Shown here in pieces: positions 1 through 7,590 of a DNA stretch of 56,714 nucleotides (position 1 is the stretch's first letter; every line of letters starts with the position of its first letter). The position numbers were made by a program, and so were the translations under genes. The stretch is from the IMG/VR virus record IMGVR_UViG_3300042534_000372, positions 1 to 56,714 of that record, one strand, 5' to 3'. Under the pieces are notes generated by a model, which was given only the letters and a program-made list of their open reading frames with translations, had not been told where the DNA came from and made no database searches. The DNA comes from a virus.

Positions 1-269
1 TCGATAGGAAGTAAATTATCAAATTCACACTCGAACAGTTCAGCGAATACGGCCCGAAGCGGTTCGGTGAAGTTCTTTAATTGTGGCACTACTTTCTCAT
101 GAAAAACTTGAGGTGTTTTAATTTCTCCTTCGATTTGAATTTGTGCCAGGTGTGGGCTTATTGCTATTAATTGGCCGACTGTGATCGGTTTTATTTCAAT
201 CTTGCCGTAATAGGCTGATTTATTCCGAATTATATCGGCTTGTTTATGTAATTGTTGTATTAGATCCAT
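1..269 (-). CDS. Partial 5' end of a minus-strand phage gene, possible tail assembly chaperone
   Basis: The first 89 residues are visible and the gene runs off the left edge. The protein starts MDLIQQLHKQAD and has a basic, then amphipathic pattern (KPITVGQLIAISP, later FTEPLRAVFAELFECE) with no signal peptide or membrane segment. A 'pathway' reading comes only from context: it is the next minus-strand gene after the probable tail tube (3384-4286) and its 48-residue follower, where siphophages keep tail assembly chaperones. A TATCTTTG -7 box ends 5 bases before the ATG, so the mRNA may be leaderless. Local G+C looks higher than in neighbouring genes. The product assignment is weak. Confidence 0.55.
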   Translation of the reverse strand, partial: MDLIQQLHKQADIIRNKSAYYGKIEIKPITVGQLIAISPHLAQIQIEGEIKTPQVFHEKVVPQLKNFTEPLRAVFAELFECEFDNLLPI

Positions 270-274
270 AAGGA

Positions 275-282
275 CAAAGATA
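275..282 (-). promoter_or_regulatory. Bacteroidota-type -7 box for the leftward gene at 269
   Basis: The minus strand reads TATCTTTG, matching the TAnnTTTG -7 consensus. It ends five bases before the start codon, so transcription would begin at or next to the ATG. No clear TTG was found at the -33 position. Confidence 0.45.
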
Positions 283-319
283 CTAAATAAAAATAAATTA
301 AATTATTTTAGGTTGGGTA

Positions 320-349
320 TTGTTTTATTAATAGTTTTGTTTATATTTG
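320..349 (+). promoter_or_regulatory. Bacteroidota promoter of the first plus-strand island
   Basis: TTG at 320-322, a 19-base spacer, then TATATTTG at 342-349: an excellent match to the -33/-7 consensus. It leaves a leader of roughly 35 bases before the gene at 390. The equivalent island at the right end has its own TATATTTG, but the DNA upstream of the two genes is not related. Confidence 0.75.
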
Positions 350-389
350 TATCAACAAACAGAGATAATAACACTTAAAAATAAATTAG

Positions 390-629
390 ATGAAAACTTC
401 AACTTTAAAAAACAAATTAAACAAACTAAATATTCAATTTACTATTGATAATGAATATCAATTAATTGAATTTACAATAAACAACAAAAGCTATTCAGGT
501 AGCTTAAATGATAATGAAGCTGAAGTTTACGGTTTTTGTGCTATAACTGGTTATGATGATGCAAGCCAAGAAACAACTAGAAGATTTTTTGATAATTTCA
601 ATCAAGTGTTAAGACATTCGAATAAATAA
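390..629 (+). CDS. Small acidic phage protein, cassette gene 1
   Basis: 79 residues, no recognised domain. The pattern is a lysine-rich N-terminus, a short beta-like stretch (YQLIEFTINNKSYSG), a Gly-Tyr-Asp-Asp turn and a C-terminal helix (TTRRFFDNFNQVLRH). A paralogue lies at 56226. The changes between copies cluster in the first half, and the last 30 residues are identical, which suggests a constrained C-terminal surface or recent conversion. It is the first gene behind a strong promoter and is followed after one base by the next gene, so the three form an operon. Function unknown. Confidence 0.75.
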   Translation: MKTSTLKNKLNKLNIQFTIDNEYQLIEFTINNKSYSGSLNDNEAEVYGFCAITGYDDASQETTRRFFDNFNQVLRHSNK

Positions 630-630
630 A

Positions 631-798
631 ATGGATATTAAATTTAAAGGTCAGAAACTCTCAACTCTAGAATGGGTTGAGAGTGATTCAATACTACAAG
701 GCAGACATTGCGAAACCAAAAGAATTTTCTTGAAAACGAAAGAAAAGTTTCCGCAATGGACTGAATGTAAACCAGAAACGGTTATTCAAATTAAATAA
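631..798 (+). CDS. Small phage protein, cassette gene 2
   Basis: 55 residues beginning MDIKFKGQKLSTLEWVESD. It starts one base after the previous stop and ends 14 bases before the next start. The copy at 56467 has only a handful of substitutions, most of them silent, which argues that it is a real, selected gene. It is basic in the centre and ends in a beta-like VIQIK. No domain recognised. Confidence 0.65.
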   Translation: MDIKFKGQKLSTLEWVESDSILQGRHCETKRIFLKTKEKFPQWTECKPETVIQIK

Positions 799-812
799 TT
801 AAAATCTATGTT

Positions 813-1001
813 ATGAAAAAATGCGAAGATTGTGGATGTGAAATTTATTCTTACATCAATAAAGATGGTGAATGCAAGGGAAAAGATTGCTTAAATTGTA
901 GTGTTAAATTATGCAAAGATTGCTGTGATGCTGACTCCCAAAAATGGGAGGATTTTGAGAATGGTGGCGATCCTTTTATTCTTGATGATATGGACTTTTA
1001 A
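813..1001 (+). CDS. Small cysteine-rich zinc-binding-type protein, cassette gene 3
   Basis: 62 residues with eight cysteines before position 41: CEDCGC near the start, then ECKGKDCLNC, then LCKDCC. The spacing fits two zinc knuckles. The C-terminus is acidic (DDMDF). The motif G-E-C-x-G-x-x-C-x-N-C recurs in the unrelated-context gene at 14335-14514. The in-frame ATG at 813 was chosen because an earlier ATG at 808 is followed at once by a stop codon. Function unknown; small phage zinc proteins often act by protein-protein contact. Confidence 0.7.
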   Translation: MKKCEDCGCEIYSYINKDGECKGKDCLNCSVKLCKDCCDADSQKWEDFENGGDPFILDDMDF

Positions 1002-1019
1002 TGTATAATTTTATTAATT

Positions 1020-1175
1020 ATGAATAAAGCAATCGACCTAATAAACATGGGAGAAGTCAGCAGAAGGCTTTCTGGCTCACGAATGACAATAAGAAAGAAT
1101 AACATACCAGATAAACATAAGGCTAAAATAGAACGACTATTAAGTGCTATTGAGAACGCTACTAAAAATTGGTAA
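1020..1175 (+). CDS. Small HTH-like regulator
   Basis: 51 residues: MNKAIDLINMGEVSRRL, then SRMTIRKNNIPDKHKAKIERLLSAI. The order of a short helix, a basic turn and a long amphipathic helix resembles the small one-domain regulators at 20249, 48980 and 53945, although direct identity is low. Its stop codon overlaps the first base of an operator-like inverted repeat (1175-1188). Probable DNA-binding protein by inference only. Confidence 0.55.
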   Translation: MNKAIDLINMGEVSRRLSGSRMTIRKNNIPDKHKAKIERLLSAIENATKNW

Positions 1176-1188
1176 TGTTTTATAACAT
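1175..1188. promoter_or_regulatory. Operator-like inverted repeat ATGTT-N4-AACAT
   Basis: ATGTTTTATAACAT is a perfect 5-4-5 inverted repeat and one member of the dispersed operator family (also 14577, 14846, 18968, 32441, 46771, 51089 and 52098). Here it follows a small HTH-like gene. Confidence 0.55.
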
Positions 1189-1305
1189 ACGATTTAATTT
1201 TACGTGTATTGTTTAAATGAGTAATTTTAAAATAAAAAAGATCATGAAAAATGCCCTTTAAAAAATGATAATTTATTAATAGAACTTAAATAAGTATTAC
1301 CCACA

Positions 1306-1401
1306 ATGAAAACAAAACTTAATAAACCGATGATTTACGCGATAATGCTTTTTTTTGTATTGTTCGCGATTACAGGAATAGTAACTAGATTAACATTTTA
1401 A
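1306..1401 (+). CDS. 31-residue single-pass membrane peptide
   Basis: MKTKLNKP followed by one hydrophobic segment of about 18 residues (MIYAIMLFFVLFAITGIV). It lies ten bases before the next gene. Whether it is expressed is unproven, but the lysine-rich start plus clean transmembrane helix is unlikely by chance. Confidence 0.4.
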   Translation: MKTKLNKPMIYAIMLFFVLFAITGIVTRLTF

Positions 1402-1411
1402 AACTAAACAA

Positions 1412-1954
1412 ATGAAGACGATTCAAGTAACCGATGAAATGTACAACGCATTGATTGAGTTAGCTAAAGAAATGACTACTCAGGATAATTTATGTACCGC
1501 AATGCCGTATTTATTTCAAGTAAAAACAAAAGAAGAAGTTGCTGCGTATCCAGATTGTGAAGGCGATGTAATATGGGTAGACTCAGACGAAGGAAGGTTA
1601 GTTAACGATGATGAAATAAAAGATTTTATAATTAGATATTTAGCAGACAATAAAGAGAGCATTGATCCACATTGCGAAAAGGATGATGATGAATTAGTTC
1701 GTGAAGCCACATTACTTTATAATGCTATGGATGATGTAGATATTGATGTATTTTTAGAGCGGAAAGAGTTTAGGAAAATAGAGGTTACCACAATGAATAA
1801 ATATCAAAATGCATTCTTTACTGCAAAGGGATGTAAGGAGCATATTAGACTTAATAATTACCATTACAATGAGCCAACATGCTATTTAAATCATGCTTTC
1901 AGAAACCCAGAAATGGATTTAATATTTAAATTTTTATGCGAATTAACTAAATAA
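1412..1954 (+). CDS. Hypothetical acidic phage protein
   Basis: 180 residues, rich in Asp and Glu, with no signal peptide or membrane segment. It opens MKTIQVTDEMYNALIELAKE, the style of small phage proteins that begin with one strand and one helix. Residues 35-60 carry an acidic segment, and a Cys/His-containing C-terminal third follows. The start is preceded by the leader AAAACTAAACAA typical of genes here, and the next gene follows after 11 bases. I do not recognise the family. Confidence 0.75.
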   Translation: MKTIQVTDEMYNALIELAKEMTTQDNLCTAMPYLFQVKTKEEVAAYPDCEGDVIWVDSDEGRLVNDDEIKDFIIRYLADNKESIDPHCEKDDDELVREATLLYNAMDDVDIDVFLERKEFRKIEVTTMNKYQNAFFTAKGCKEHIRLNNYHYNEPTCYLNHAFRNPEMDLIFKFLCELTK

Positions 1955-1965
1955 AAACTAAACCA

Positions 1966-2904
1966 ATGAAAAAAGAATTACATAAAATCGCTATTGTTTA
2001 CGATAAAGCGAATTGGAAAACAACTACTAAGATTGCTGTTGATTACTTGAGAAGTAAAGATGATGAAGTTGTTATGCGTAAAGATGATATGTGTTTTAAT
2101 GGAAGTCACGATAAACTTGAATTATATTTGTGTAATCATGGGATGTCGTACAAATGGAATAAGTGGGAGTACCTTAATGCGAATCAATCAATGTTATCAA
2201 GAGAGGGATTTACCGTGCTAACCATGCCCCAAGACTTCGATAAGTTGAAAAGCTACTTTGATGAAGATGTTAAGGATGGTGATGTTTGGGTATTTTCAGA
2301 CAATGGAGATGATAGACTGTGGTTATGTAGGTTTAAAGATCAGGATATGGTTATTAATTATTACTCATTAATTAACGAGGGTAATAAATTGTTAGTTGAT
2401 TCATGGATGGATTTGGCCTCAACTAACAGAAAAGCCACACCAGAAGAAGAAGCAAAACTAATCGAAGCAGAACACGCCAATGGATATCATTGGGATGGTA
2501 AAGAGCTGGTTGAGATTCCTGAGTATGTTAATACTAGCGAATGGGGTATACGTAAAATAATATTTAGTTCTTACAATGCTTGCTTTTATAATGATGATAA
2601 GGATCATTGTATTGGATATCAATATGCAATTATAAACCCATCCACAAAAGAAGCTTTCGCAGCTCAGAATAAACCTAATAAAATATTCACATGTGATGAT
2701 GTTGAGGCAATCAAGTCAGCTTTCGACAAAGAAACTAGCAAATTACGATCTAGATTAAATAAGAAGTCTGAGAGGATTAAACAGCTTGAAGAAGAGAATG
2801 AAAAGCTTTTAAAATCTATCGAGTTGGTAAAAAGAGAAGGCGAACGGTTTGAAAAGAAATTACACGCAGTTAAATTTGATATTAACGAATTTTTAAAAGG
2901 ATAG
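1966..2904 (+). CDS. Hypothetical phage protein with C-terminal coiled coil
   Basis: 312 residues. The N-terminal part is mixed alpha/beta and rich in Trp and Asp (VWVFSDNGDDRLWLCRF near 107-123). Residues 155-175 carry RKATPEEEAKLIEAEHANGY, a module also seen at residues 85-105 of the plus-strand protein at 49306. The last 60-70 residues (about 240-305) form a charged heptad coiled coil. The shared module is common in phage accessory proteins, but its function is not known to me. It is followed after 2 bases by the membrane-protein gene. Confidence 0.75.
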   Translation: MKKELHKIAIVYDKANWKTTTKIAVDYLRSKDDEVVMRKDDMCFNGSHDKLELYLCNHGMSYKWNKWEYLNANQSMLSREGFTVLTMPQDFDKLKSYFDEDVKDGDVWVFSDNGDDRLWLCRFKDQDMVINYYSLINEGNKLLVDSWMDLASTNRKATPEEEAKLIEAEHANGYHWDGKELVEIPEYVNTSEWGIRKIIFSSYNACFYNDDKDHCIGYQYAIINPSTKEAFAAQNKPNKIFTCDDVEAIKSAFDKETSKLRSRLNKKSERIKQLEEENEKLLKSIELVKREGERFEKKLHAVKFDINEFLKG

Positions 2905-2906
2905 AT

Positions 2907-3194
2907 ATGAGTAATAATAATTCAAGTGGTGTTAATAGTATTTACTTACTTGGGGTTGCGTTTATAGTTTTGAAGCTAACGAGTGTAATTGATTGGTCTT
3001 GGTGGTGGGTTACTGTTCCGTTTTGGGGTGGTATTGCTCTATTACTTATCGGTATTGGTCTTTATTTGTGCATTAAAAAAATAGCAGAGCGTGGTATTCC
3101 TAAAGTAAATCACAACACAATGGGAAGACATGAGCCTAAAAAAAGTAAATTTCAGCAAAGATTAGAAGATGCTGAGAGTGCAATAAAACAATAA
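2907..3194 (+). CDS. Small membrane protein
   Basis: 95 residues with two hydrophobic helices (about 11-28 and 33-56, the second GGIALLLIGIGLYLCI) and a basic cytoplasmic tail rich in Lys and Gln. It is the last gene of the island and is followed directly by a strong hairpin terminator. Function unknown; possibly a membrane-acting accessory protein. Confidence 0.7.
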   Translation: MSNNNSSGVNSIYLLGVAFIVLKLTSVIDWSWWWVTVPFWGGIALLLIGIGLYLCIKKIAERGIPKVNHNTMGRHEPKKSKFQQRLEDAESAIKQ

Positions 3195-3201
3195 TAAACA
3201 A

Positions 3202-3231
3202 AAAAGCCTTAGAACTAAATCTAAGGCTTTT
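3202..3231. terminator. Bidirectional intrinsic terminator
   Basis: AAGCCTTAGA (3204-3213) pairs perfectly with TCTAAGGCTT (3220-3229) around a 6-base loop, and there are A and T runs on both sides. It separates convergent genes: the plus-strand island ending at 3194 and the minus-strand gene ending at 3235. Confidence 0.85.
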
Positions 3232-3234
3232 CTT

Positions 3235-3381
3235 TTACTTCTTATCTTCTTTAGTAGGATGTAAAGCTTTATAGTGCTCTTCCATATCCTCTTTTTCTAA
3301 CTCTTTACGACTCTTAAACCACTTAGAAAACTCAGCTTTTGAGAGTCTACTTAAACTCGGATTAATCTGTATTTTCCCCAT
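3235..3381 (-). CDS. Small structural-operon protein
   Basis: 48 residues, highly charged: MGKIQINPSLSRLSKAEFSKWF, then a Lys/Glu helix. It starts two bases after the stop of the probable tail tube gene, so it is read in the same operon. It may be a small tail assembly factor, but only the position supports this. Confidence 0.6.
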   Translation of the reverse strand: MGKIQINPSLSRLSKAEFSKWFKSRKELEKEDMEEHYKALHPTKEDKK

Positions 3382-3383
3382 AA

Positions 3384-4286
3384 TTAAACGTTTACTGATA
3401 CATAAAGATTATTTGATACGTATATGATTTTACCACTATCAAGTACTTTAATGCGAACTTTAAAGAAGTCTCCAACCGCAAGATTAACAGGCACTATATC
3501 CTTTTGAATTGTCACAGCGTAAAGACCGTTTACAGGAGCCCCTAGTGTTGTGACCGCCAACGTAGATAATCCGTTTGAATCCAAGAATTCGAAGTCTGCA
3601 ATTACTGCATCATCGTAACCAGACACATTGCATCTAACATTCAATTGTAAGTTGATAATTCCAGTTACGGAGTTGTACACCCCAACAGGTGCTAGATTTA
3701 AACCTACAGGCATGTAAGTGGCAGCCAACGAAGTTAAATCAAAATCCATAGGTATAATTATGCCGTTCTGGAACTCTTCGTATGAATCTCCAAAGAATGT
3801 CATAGGTGCATTATTTCCAACATCAGAAGGCTGAGAAATTCCCTTTGTGGTTACGTCAAGAGTTCCTAAGAATCCTTTAAGTTTCCCGTCAATTATTTGA
3901 GCTATATGAACGCTGTTATCTTGCAACTGAAAAGCTACTTCGTTATTTGAATTACTCAATGCAGATAGCAACATCTTAGTATCACAGAAATTCGTATCAA
4001 GCATAAACTGACCTGATGGAATAGGCTTATTTGTCGCTCTCTTCTTTGTGGAGTCGAAAGTAACAACATTCTTATCATCGGTAGTAACCTCATACGAATT
4101 AAAAACCTTACTAATCCATACAGATTCATCTACATTCATTGCAGATATCCATTTGGATTGAGACCTAACTTCACCTACATTATTAAATTTAGTACCCGTT
4201 TTCAGGATAATAATATTCTTTACTTTTTCGAAATTCGCGCCACATGTAGCAATTACTCCAGCGGGCATATTATTAGCACATCCCAT
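3384..4286 (-). CDS. Probable major tail (tube) protein with Ig-like C-terminus
   Basis: 300 residues, beta-rich, no signal peptide. The C-terminal 90 residues alternate hydrophobic and polar residues in a repeated strand pattern (VRCNVSGYDDAVIADFEF, later FFKVRIKVLDSGKIIYVS) like an Ig-type domain. It is the next gene after the neck proteins and is followed by one small gene before the tail operon is interrupted, the usual tube position in siphophages. The start follows the upstream stop by one base. The tube assignment is from gene order; the fold reading is by eye. Confidence 0.55.
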   Translation of the reverse strand: MGCANNMPAGVIATCGANFEKVKNIIILKTGTKFNNVGEVRSQSKWISAMNVDESVWISKVFNSYEVTTDDKNVVTFDSTKKRATNKPIPSGQFMLDTNFCDTKMLLSALSNSNNEVAFQLQDNSVHIAQIIDGKLKGFLGTLDVTTKGISQPSDVGNNAPMTFFGDSYEEFQNGIIIPMDFDLTSLAATYMPVGLNLAPVGVYNSVTGIINLQLNVRCNVSGYDDAVIADFEFLDSNGLSTLAVTTLGAPVNGLYAVTIQKDIVPVNLAVGDFFKVRIKVLDSGKIIYVSNNLYVSVNV

Positions 4287-4287
4287 A

Positions 4288-4974
4288 TTATTTACAATTT
4301 TTAATTGTTAATTCTAACTTTAAATTACTTACTTCAATCGCGTCTAAGCGATCACTTAATGGATTCTTATTCGCTAAATCGGAACCCCAATAGTACTCCC
4401 TAGATACGCCAAAATCATTGTTTGTTATTGTGAAACTTAAAGAATCTTTAATAGCTCCAATCAATTCATTGTAAATAGGATCAATAATAGGCGTAAAATT
4501 ATAATCCCGCCTTTGCTTTGTTATGTATTTACCTTCTGTTTCATTAACTACCAAGAAATCGATTGATACGCTTGATTTATTAATCTTATTCTTATCGTAC
4601 CTTATATTTTGCAAAAGTACAACGAGAGGGTATTTGGAATATTTAAGCACATTATCCCCCGAATCATCAAGATCTTTTAATCTGCTTTGAATTTCGATTA
4701 AATGACCATCCATAAAATAAGGAAATTCAGCTTTCCAGTCAGAGCCAGAAACTTCTTTATTCACTACAATCTCTGAGCCTGAAAAAGATAACACCTTACA
4801 ACTTACACCGCCAACAGTAATAACATCATTCAATTTAAGATCATTAACCGTTTGAATAGTAGTTTCGCCATTTAAAGCAACCAATCCTGTAATAGTTCCA
4901 GTCTGTCTAATGCTATCCACTACATCCTCAAAATCAGCTTCAAAAGTCGGTATGTTTAATCTTGAATCGATCAT
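4288..4974 (-). CDS. Neck or tail-completion protein
   Basis: 228 residues. Residues 28-80 form a compact beta module (LKLNDVITVGGVSCKVLSF). The rest has a long central segment with an RRD motif and ends in NPLSDRLDAIEVSNLKLELTI. It overlaps the upstream gene by 4 bases (ATGA type) and sits between the head-tail connector candidate and the probable tail tube, where tail terminators or neck proteins lie. The beta module resembles the one inserted in the capsid protein. Exact role not provable here. Confidence 0.55.
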   Translation of the reverse strand: MIDSRLNIPTFEADFEDVVDSIRQTGTITGLVALNGETTIQTVNDLKLNDVITVGGVSCKVLSFSGSEIVVNKEVSGSDWKAEFPYFMDGHLIEIQSRLKDLDDSGDNVLKYSKYPLVVLLQNIRYDKNKINKSSVSIDFLVVNETEGKYITKQRRDYNFTPIIDPIYNELIGAIKDSLSFTITNNDFGVSREYYWGSDLANKNPLSDRLDAIEVSNLKLELTIKNCK

Positions 4975-5567
4975 ATCCCAAAGATGTTAATCTTCTCAGC
5001 TTGTTCAGATGAGTATTCCCATTCAGGATACACGTCTTTATTAGCTAATAAGAAATTATACAAAGAAGGTTTATCGTCAAAATGAACATATGAACTTAAA
5101 TCAAACTTATCGAACCATCGGCAGTTAATAAGACCAGATAATTCAACAAACTTATTCCAGGCATTCACAAGTTTTTCGCTCGGATTAGCAGTAATTGAAT
5201 TCTCGCCTTGTGGCTTAACTTCTCCTATGCTTGCTGTGTAGCTTGCGTTATCTCTTGCGATAAAATAGTAAGCGTAATAAGCAATCAAACTTTCTTTTTT
5301 AATGTTCGATAAACCGATGTATTTACGTTTTACCGTTTTCCCGCAAAACTCAAACTCAAACTCTTTACCGTCTCTGATATCGATAAACCTTTGCTCTAAA
5401 ATTGGATCAACGATAAACTTAGAATACAGATCATAGCCAAGAACCTTAATCAAAACCTCTTCCTGGTATTCTGTAATCCAAGATGTAAGTTTAGATTGTA
5501 ATCCAGGGCTGTTTGCAGGAATGTTAATATCCCTTATGAAATAATCTTCGTTTATCAAGTTTGCCAT
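4971..5567 (-). CDS. Head-tail connector candidate (DUF6712-like)
   Basis: 198 residues starting MANLINEDYFIRDINIPAN, then a helical region (LTSWITEYQEEVLIKVLG) typical of the mostly helical connector proteins encoded after capsid in Bacteroidota phages. The next conserved-looking block is ESLIAYYAYYFIARDNA. Its stop shares a base with the start of the preceding small gene, and it overlaps the following gene by 4 bases, so translation is probably coupled. Assigned from order and helical pattern. Confidence 0.55.
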   Translation of the reverse strand: MANLINEDYFIRDINIPANSPGLQSKLTSWITEYQEEVLIKVLGYDLYSKFIVDPILEQRFIDIRDGKEFEFEFCGKTVKRKYIGLSNIKKESLIAYYAYYFIARDNASYTASIGEVKPQGENSITANPSEKLVNAWNKFVELSGLINCRWFDKFDLSSYVHFDDKPSLYNFLLANKDVYPEWEYSSEQAEKINIFGI

Positions 5568-5812
5568 TATTCAAGTTCTTTTAATTTATCAGCTTCAATT
5601 TCAGCTTTAGTACGTCTCTTTCGAGGCTCTTTAGATTCATCAAGATCTTCAACTTTAGAAATTAGTTCAACTACTTGATTCGCAGTAAGCTTAATTTCCT
5701 TAACATCTTCTTCTTCTAAAACAATCTTAATACTATTCCTTTTCATGAATAACGAATTCATTTTTAAGAATTTATTAATGTCTTTTTCAGAACCTTCTAT
5801 TTTTAATTCCAT
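5567..5812 (-). CDS. Small Lys/Glu-rich structural-operon protein
   Basis: 81 residues, first gene after the capsid gene. It opens with a short beta stretch (MELKIEGSEKDINKFLKM), and the rest is charged, ending in RKRRTKAEIEADKLKELE, a basic/acidic helix like those of head decoration or DNA-contacting proteins in this position. It overlaps the next start by one base. A hairpin lies between it and the capsid gene. Function unknown. Confidence 0.65.
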   Translation of the reverse strand: MELKIEGSEKDINKFLKMNSLFMKRNSIKIVLEEEDVKEIKLTANQVVELISKVEDLDESKEPRKRRTKAEIEADKLKELE

Positions 5813-5828
5813 ATAGAAATATTTTAAA

Positions 5829-5855
5829 TTAGGGCTGATTTAATGTCAGCCCTAA
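5829..5855 (-). terminator. Hairpin after the capsid gene, likely partial terminator
   Basis: TTAGGGCTGA (5829-5838) pairs perfectly with TCAGCCCTAA (5846-5855). On the minus strand it is followed by a weak T-rich stretch only. It may lower expression of the downstream neck genes relative to capsid, or protect the capsid mRNA 3' end. Confidence 0.65.
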
Positions 5856-5867
5856 CTATTTAATTTA

Positions 5868-7586
5868 TTAAGGGGTTTCTAATTGCGTTTTTGCAGTAGA
5901 GAATTTTCCGTAAATAAACCAGTAAGGATTATAAACTGGGAAAATAATCTCTTCTTCAATAACCAAAACAATCTCATTGCTTTGTCCTGTTTGAACATCC
6001 TCGTAAAATTGAATTGACAAAGGAGTGTATTCAAGAAGTTCCGCTCCATTTCTAGAGAAGTCACCAGACATAAACTTACCTGTAGGCATCGCAGTTGTTG
6101 AAGCTAATGGAAGACCACCAACAGATACGACCTCGCCGTTAGCATCTTTCTGGATGTTTAGGTAATTATCATCAGTTGCTTTAAGTAATCCCATTTGGAT
6201 TTTTTGCTGTGGATTCACAATATGACCAGTAGCATTAAATTCTCCAGCAACTAATAAGGCTCTAGCAACAGACAGTACATCAACTTCTTGAGCTGAATCA
6301 ATAGCTTGATAGAAAATAGATGCACCTATTCCAGTCCATACTGCTACTTGTCCAAGAGTTTCAGCAACATAAGCCTCGTCAATAACAACCTGAGTAGCAT
6401 TTACAACCTCAATAGATTCATGGGTTGCATTATAACCAGCATTTGTGGCAGCTGCAATAGTTAAACTGTCGCCATTCTTCATTCCGTGAGGAATATTAAA
6501 CGTGATCAATGCTTGAAGTCCACCGTTATAGGTAGCAACATTTAAGAAATTAGTTGCAATATATGTATTTGGAACCAAATTAAAAGGCTGCGCTTGCTTT
6601 GACAATCCATCAACATTGTTTCCAAGTCCATCACCAAATAACAATTGGAAATCCTCAACTGTATATGTAGCATCTGGCAACTTCGCGATAACGTGATCAA
6701 TAACCCACTGTAAACCGTTAGTTTTAAACCAACGCTTAGATATTCTCATTGAATTTGCAATACGCTTAAGTCCCCAGGTATTTTCTTTTGACTTAAATAC
6801 TGATTCAGGAGCTTGTCCGTTCTCAGATAGCATGATTGCACCTAATGTTAATGAATCTTTGAAGTCGTAAACCTGACCTGCTACTACCTGAGCCTGATTA
6901 GTCATACCAACATTAAGTAAGTCTCTAACGTGCATCTTTCTGGCTGGCGCATCATCTCTAACAATGTCAGATACCTGAGAAATCATAACAGTTCCAGTAT
7001 GATTAGGATTAATTGGAACTACTGCTTTAGCTATCGACTTATCAGAACTTGATCCTGATACTGTTTTAACAAGTTCAATATTTCCTTTCTCATCATTATC
7101 TAATGATACTTTTGAGGTAGGGCCGCTAAATCCTTTGTTCTCGTAATCAGCAAAATCCTGAGATTTAAAAGCTCTATCGATAAGGGCTTTCATATGCTCA
7201 CTTCTTGTTAATTTCTTACGTGCATCAGGAATTTGAATACCATTCTCAGACATAGCCTTAATTAAACCACCCTGAGTATTTACAATTTCTTTAATCTCAG
7301 TAGCAAGTTCTAAAGCACTCTTAGATTCTTTCTTAAGATCTTCAATAGTCTTTTCGTAATCCTTAAGTGCTTCTAAAGGCATGTTCTTCAAAGACTTTTC
7401 GAAGTCGTTCTTAATCGCTGTGATCTCTTCTGATTTTAAGAATCCCTTTGTTGCATTCTCAATCTTAGAATTAAAATCTGCAATCATTTTATCAGAAGTG
7501 TAATCGGCTAACGCATCTGGTGCAAGTGCCTTTACTTCGTCATCCGTCAGTGCTGTGAAAACACCATTAACCATCCATTTTTTCAT
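5868..7586 (-). CDS. Major capsid protein, HK97 fold, with scaffold-like N-terminus and inserted beta domain
   Basis: 572 residues. Residues 1-115 are helical and charged (coiled-coil pattern at 50-105), like the delta/scaffolding domain that HK97-type capsids lose during maturation. The capsid core follows, with a typical C-terminus (LVIEEEIIFPVYNPYWFIYG). Residues about 343-420 (IPHGMKNGDSLTIAAATN, then THESIEVVNATQVVIDEA) look like an inserted beta-barrel module displayed on the surface. At 572 residues it is longer than HK97 gp5 (about 385), which the two additions explain. It lies directly after the protease gene (4-base gap), as expected. Confident on role, moderate on domain limits. 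Confidence 0.88.
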   Translation of the reverse strand: MKKWMVNGVFTALTDDEVKALAPDALADYTSDKMIADFNSKIENATKGFLKSEEITAIKNDFEKSLKNMPLEALKDYEKTIEDLKKESKSALELATEIKEIVNTQGGLIKAMSENGIQIPDARKKLTRSEHMKALIDRAFKSQDFADYENKGFSGPTSKVSLDNDEKGNIELVKTVSGSSSDKSIAKAVVPINPNHTGTVMISQVSDIVRDDAPARKMHVRDLLNVGMTNQAQVVAGQVYDFKDSLTLGAIMLSENGQAPESVFKSKENTWGLKRIANSMRISKRWFKTNGLQWVIDHVIAKLPDATYTVEDFQLLFGDGLGNNVDGLSKQAQPFNLVPNTYIATNFLNVATYNGGLQALITFNIPHGMKNGDSLTIAAATNAGYNATHESIEVVNATQVVIDEAYVAETLGQVAVWTGIGASIFYQAIDSAQEVDVLSVARALLVAGEFNATGHIVNPQQKIQMGLLKATDDNYLNIQKDANGEVVSVGGLPLASTTAMPTGKFMSGDFSRNGAELLEYTPLSIQFYEDVQTGQSNEIVLVIEEEIIFPVYNPYWFIYGKFSTAKTQLETP

Positions 7587-7590
7587 TTTA

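Larger units (their letters stand above)
390..878 (+). repeat. Copy 1 of the duplicated three-gene cassette
   Basis: Bases 390-878 align without a single gap to 56226-56714, where the window ends. The first gene is the most diverged; the second and third are nearly identical. Upstream similarity stops essentially at the ATG. The two copies are therefore paralogous or recombined segments and not a simple terminal redundancy. Confidence 0.9.
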
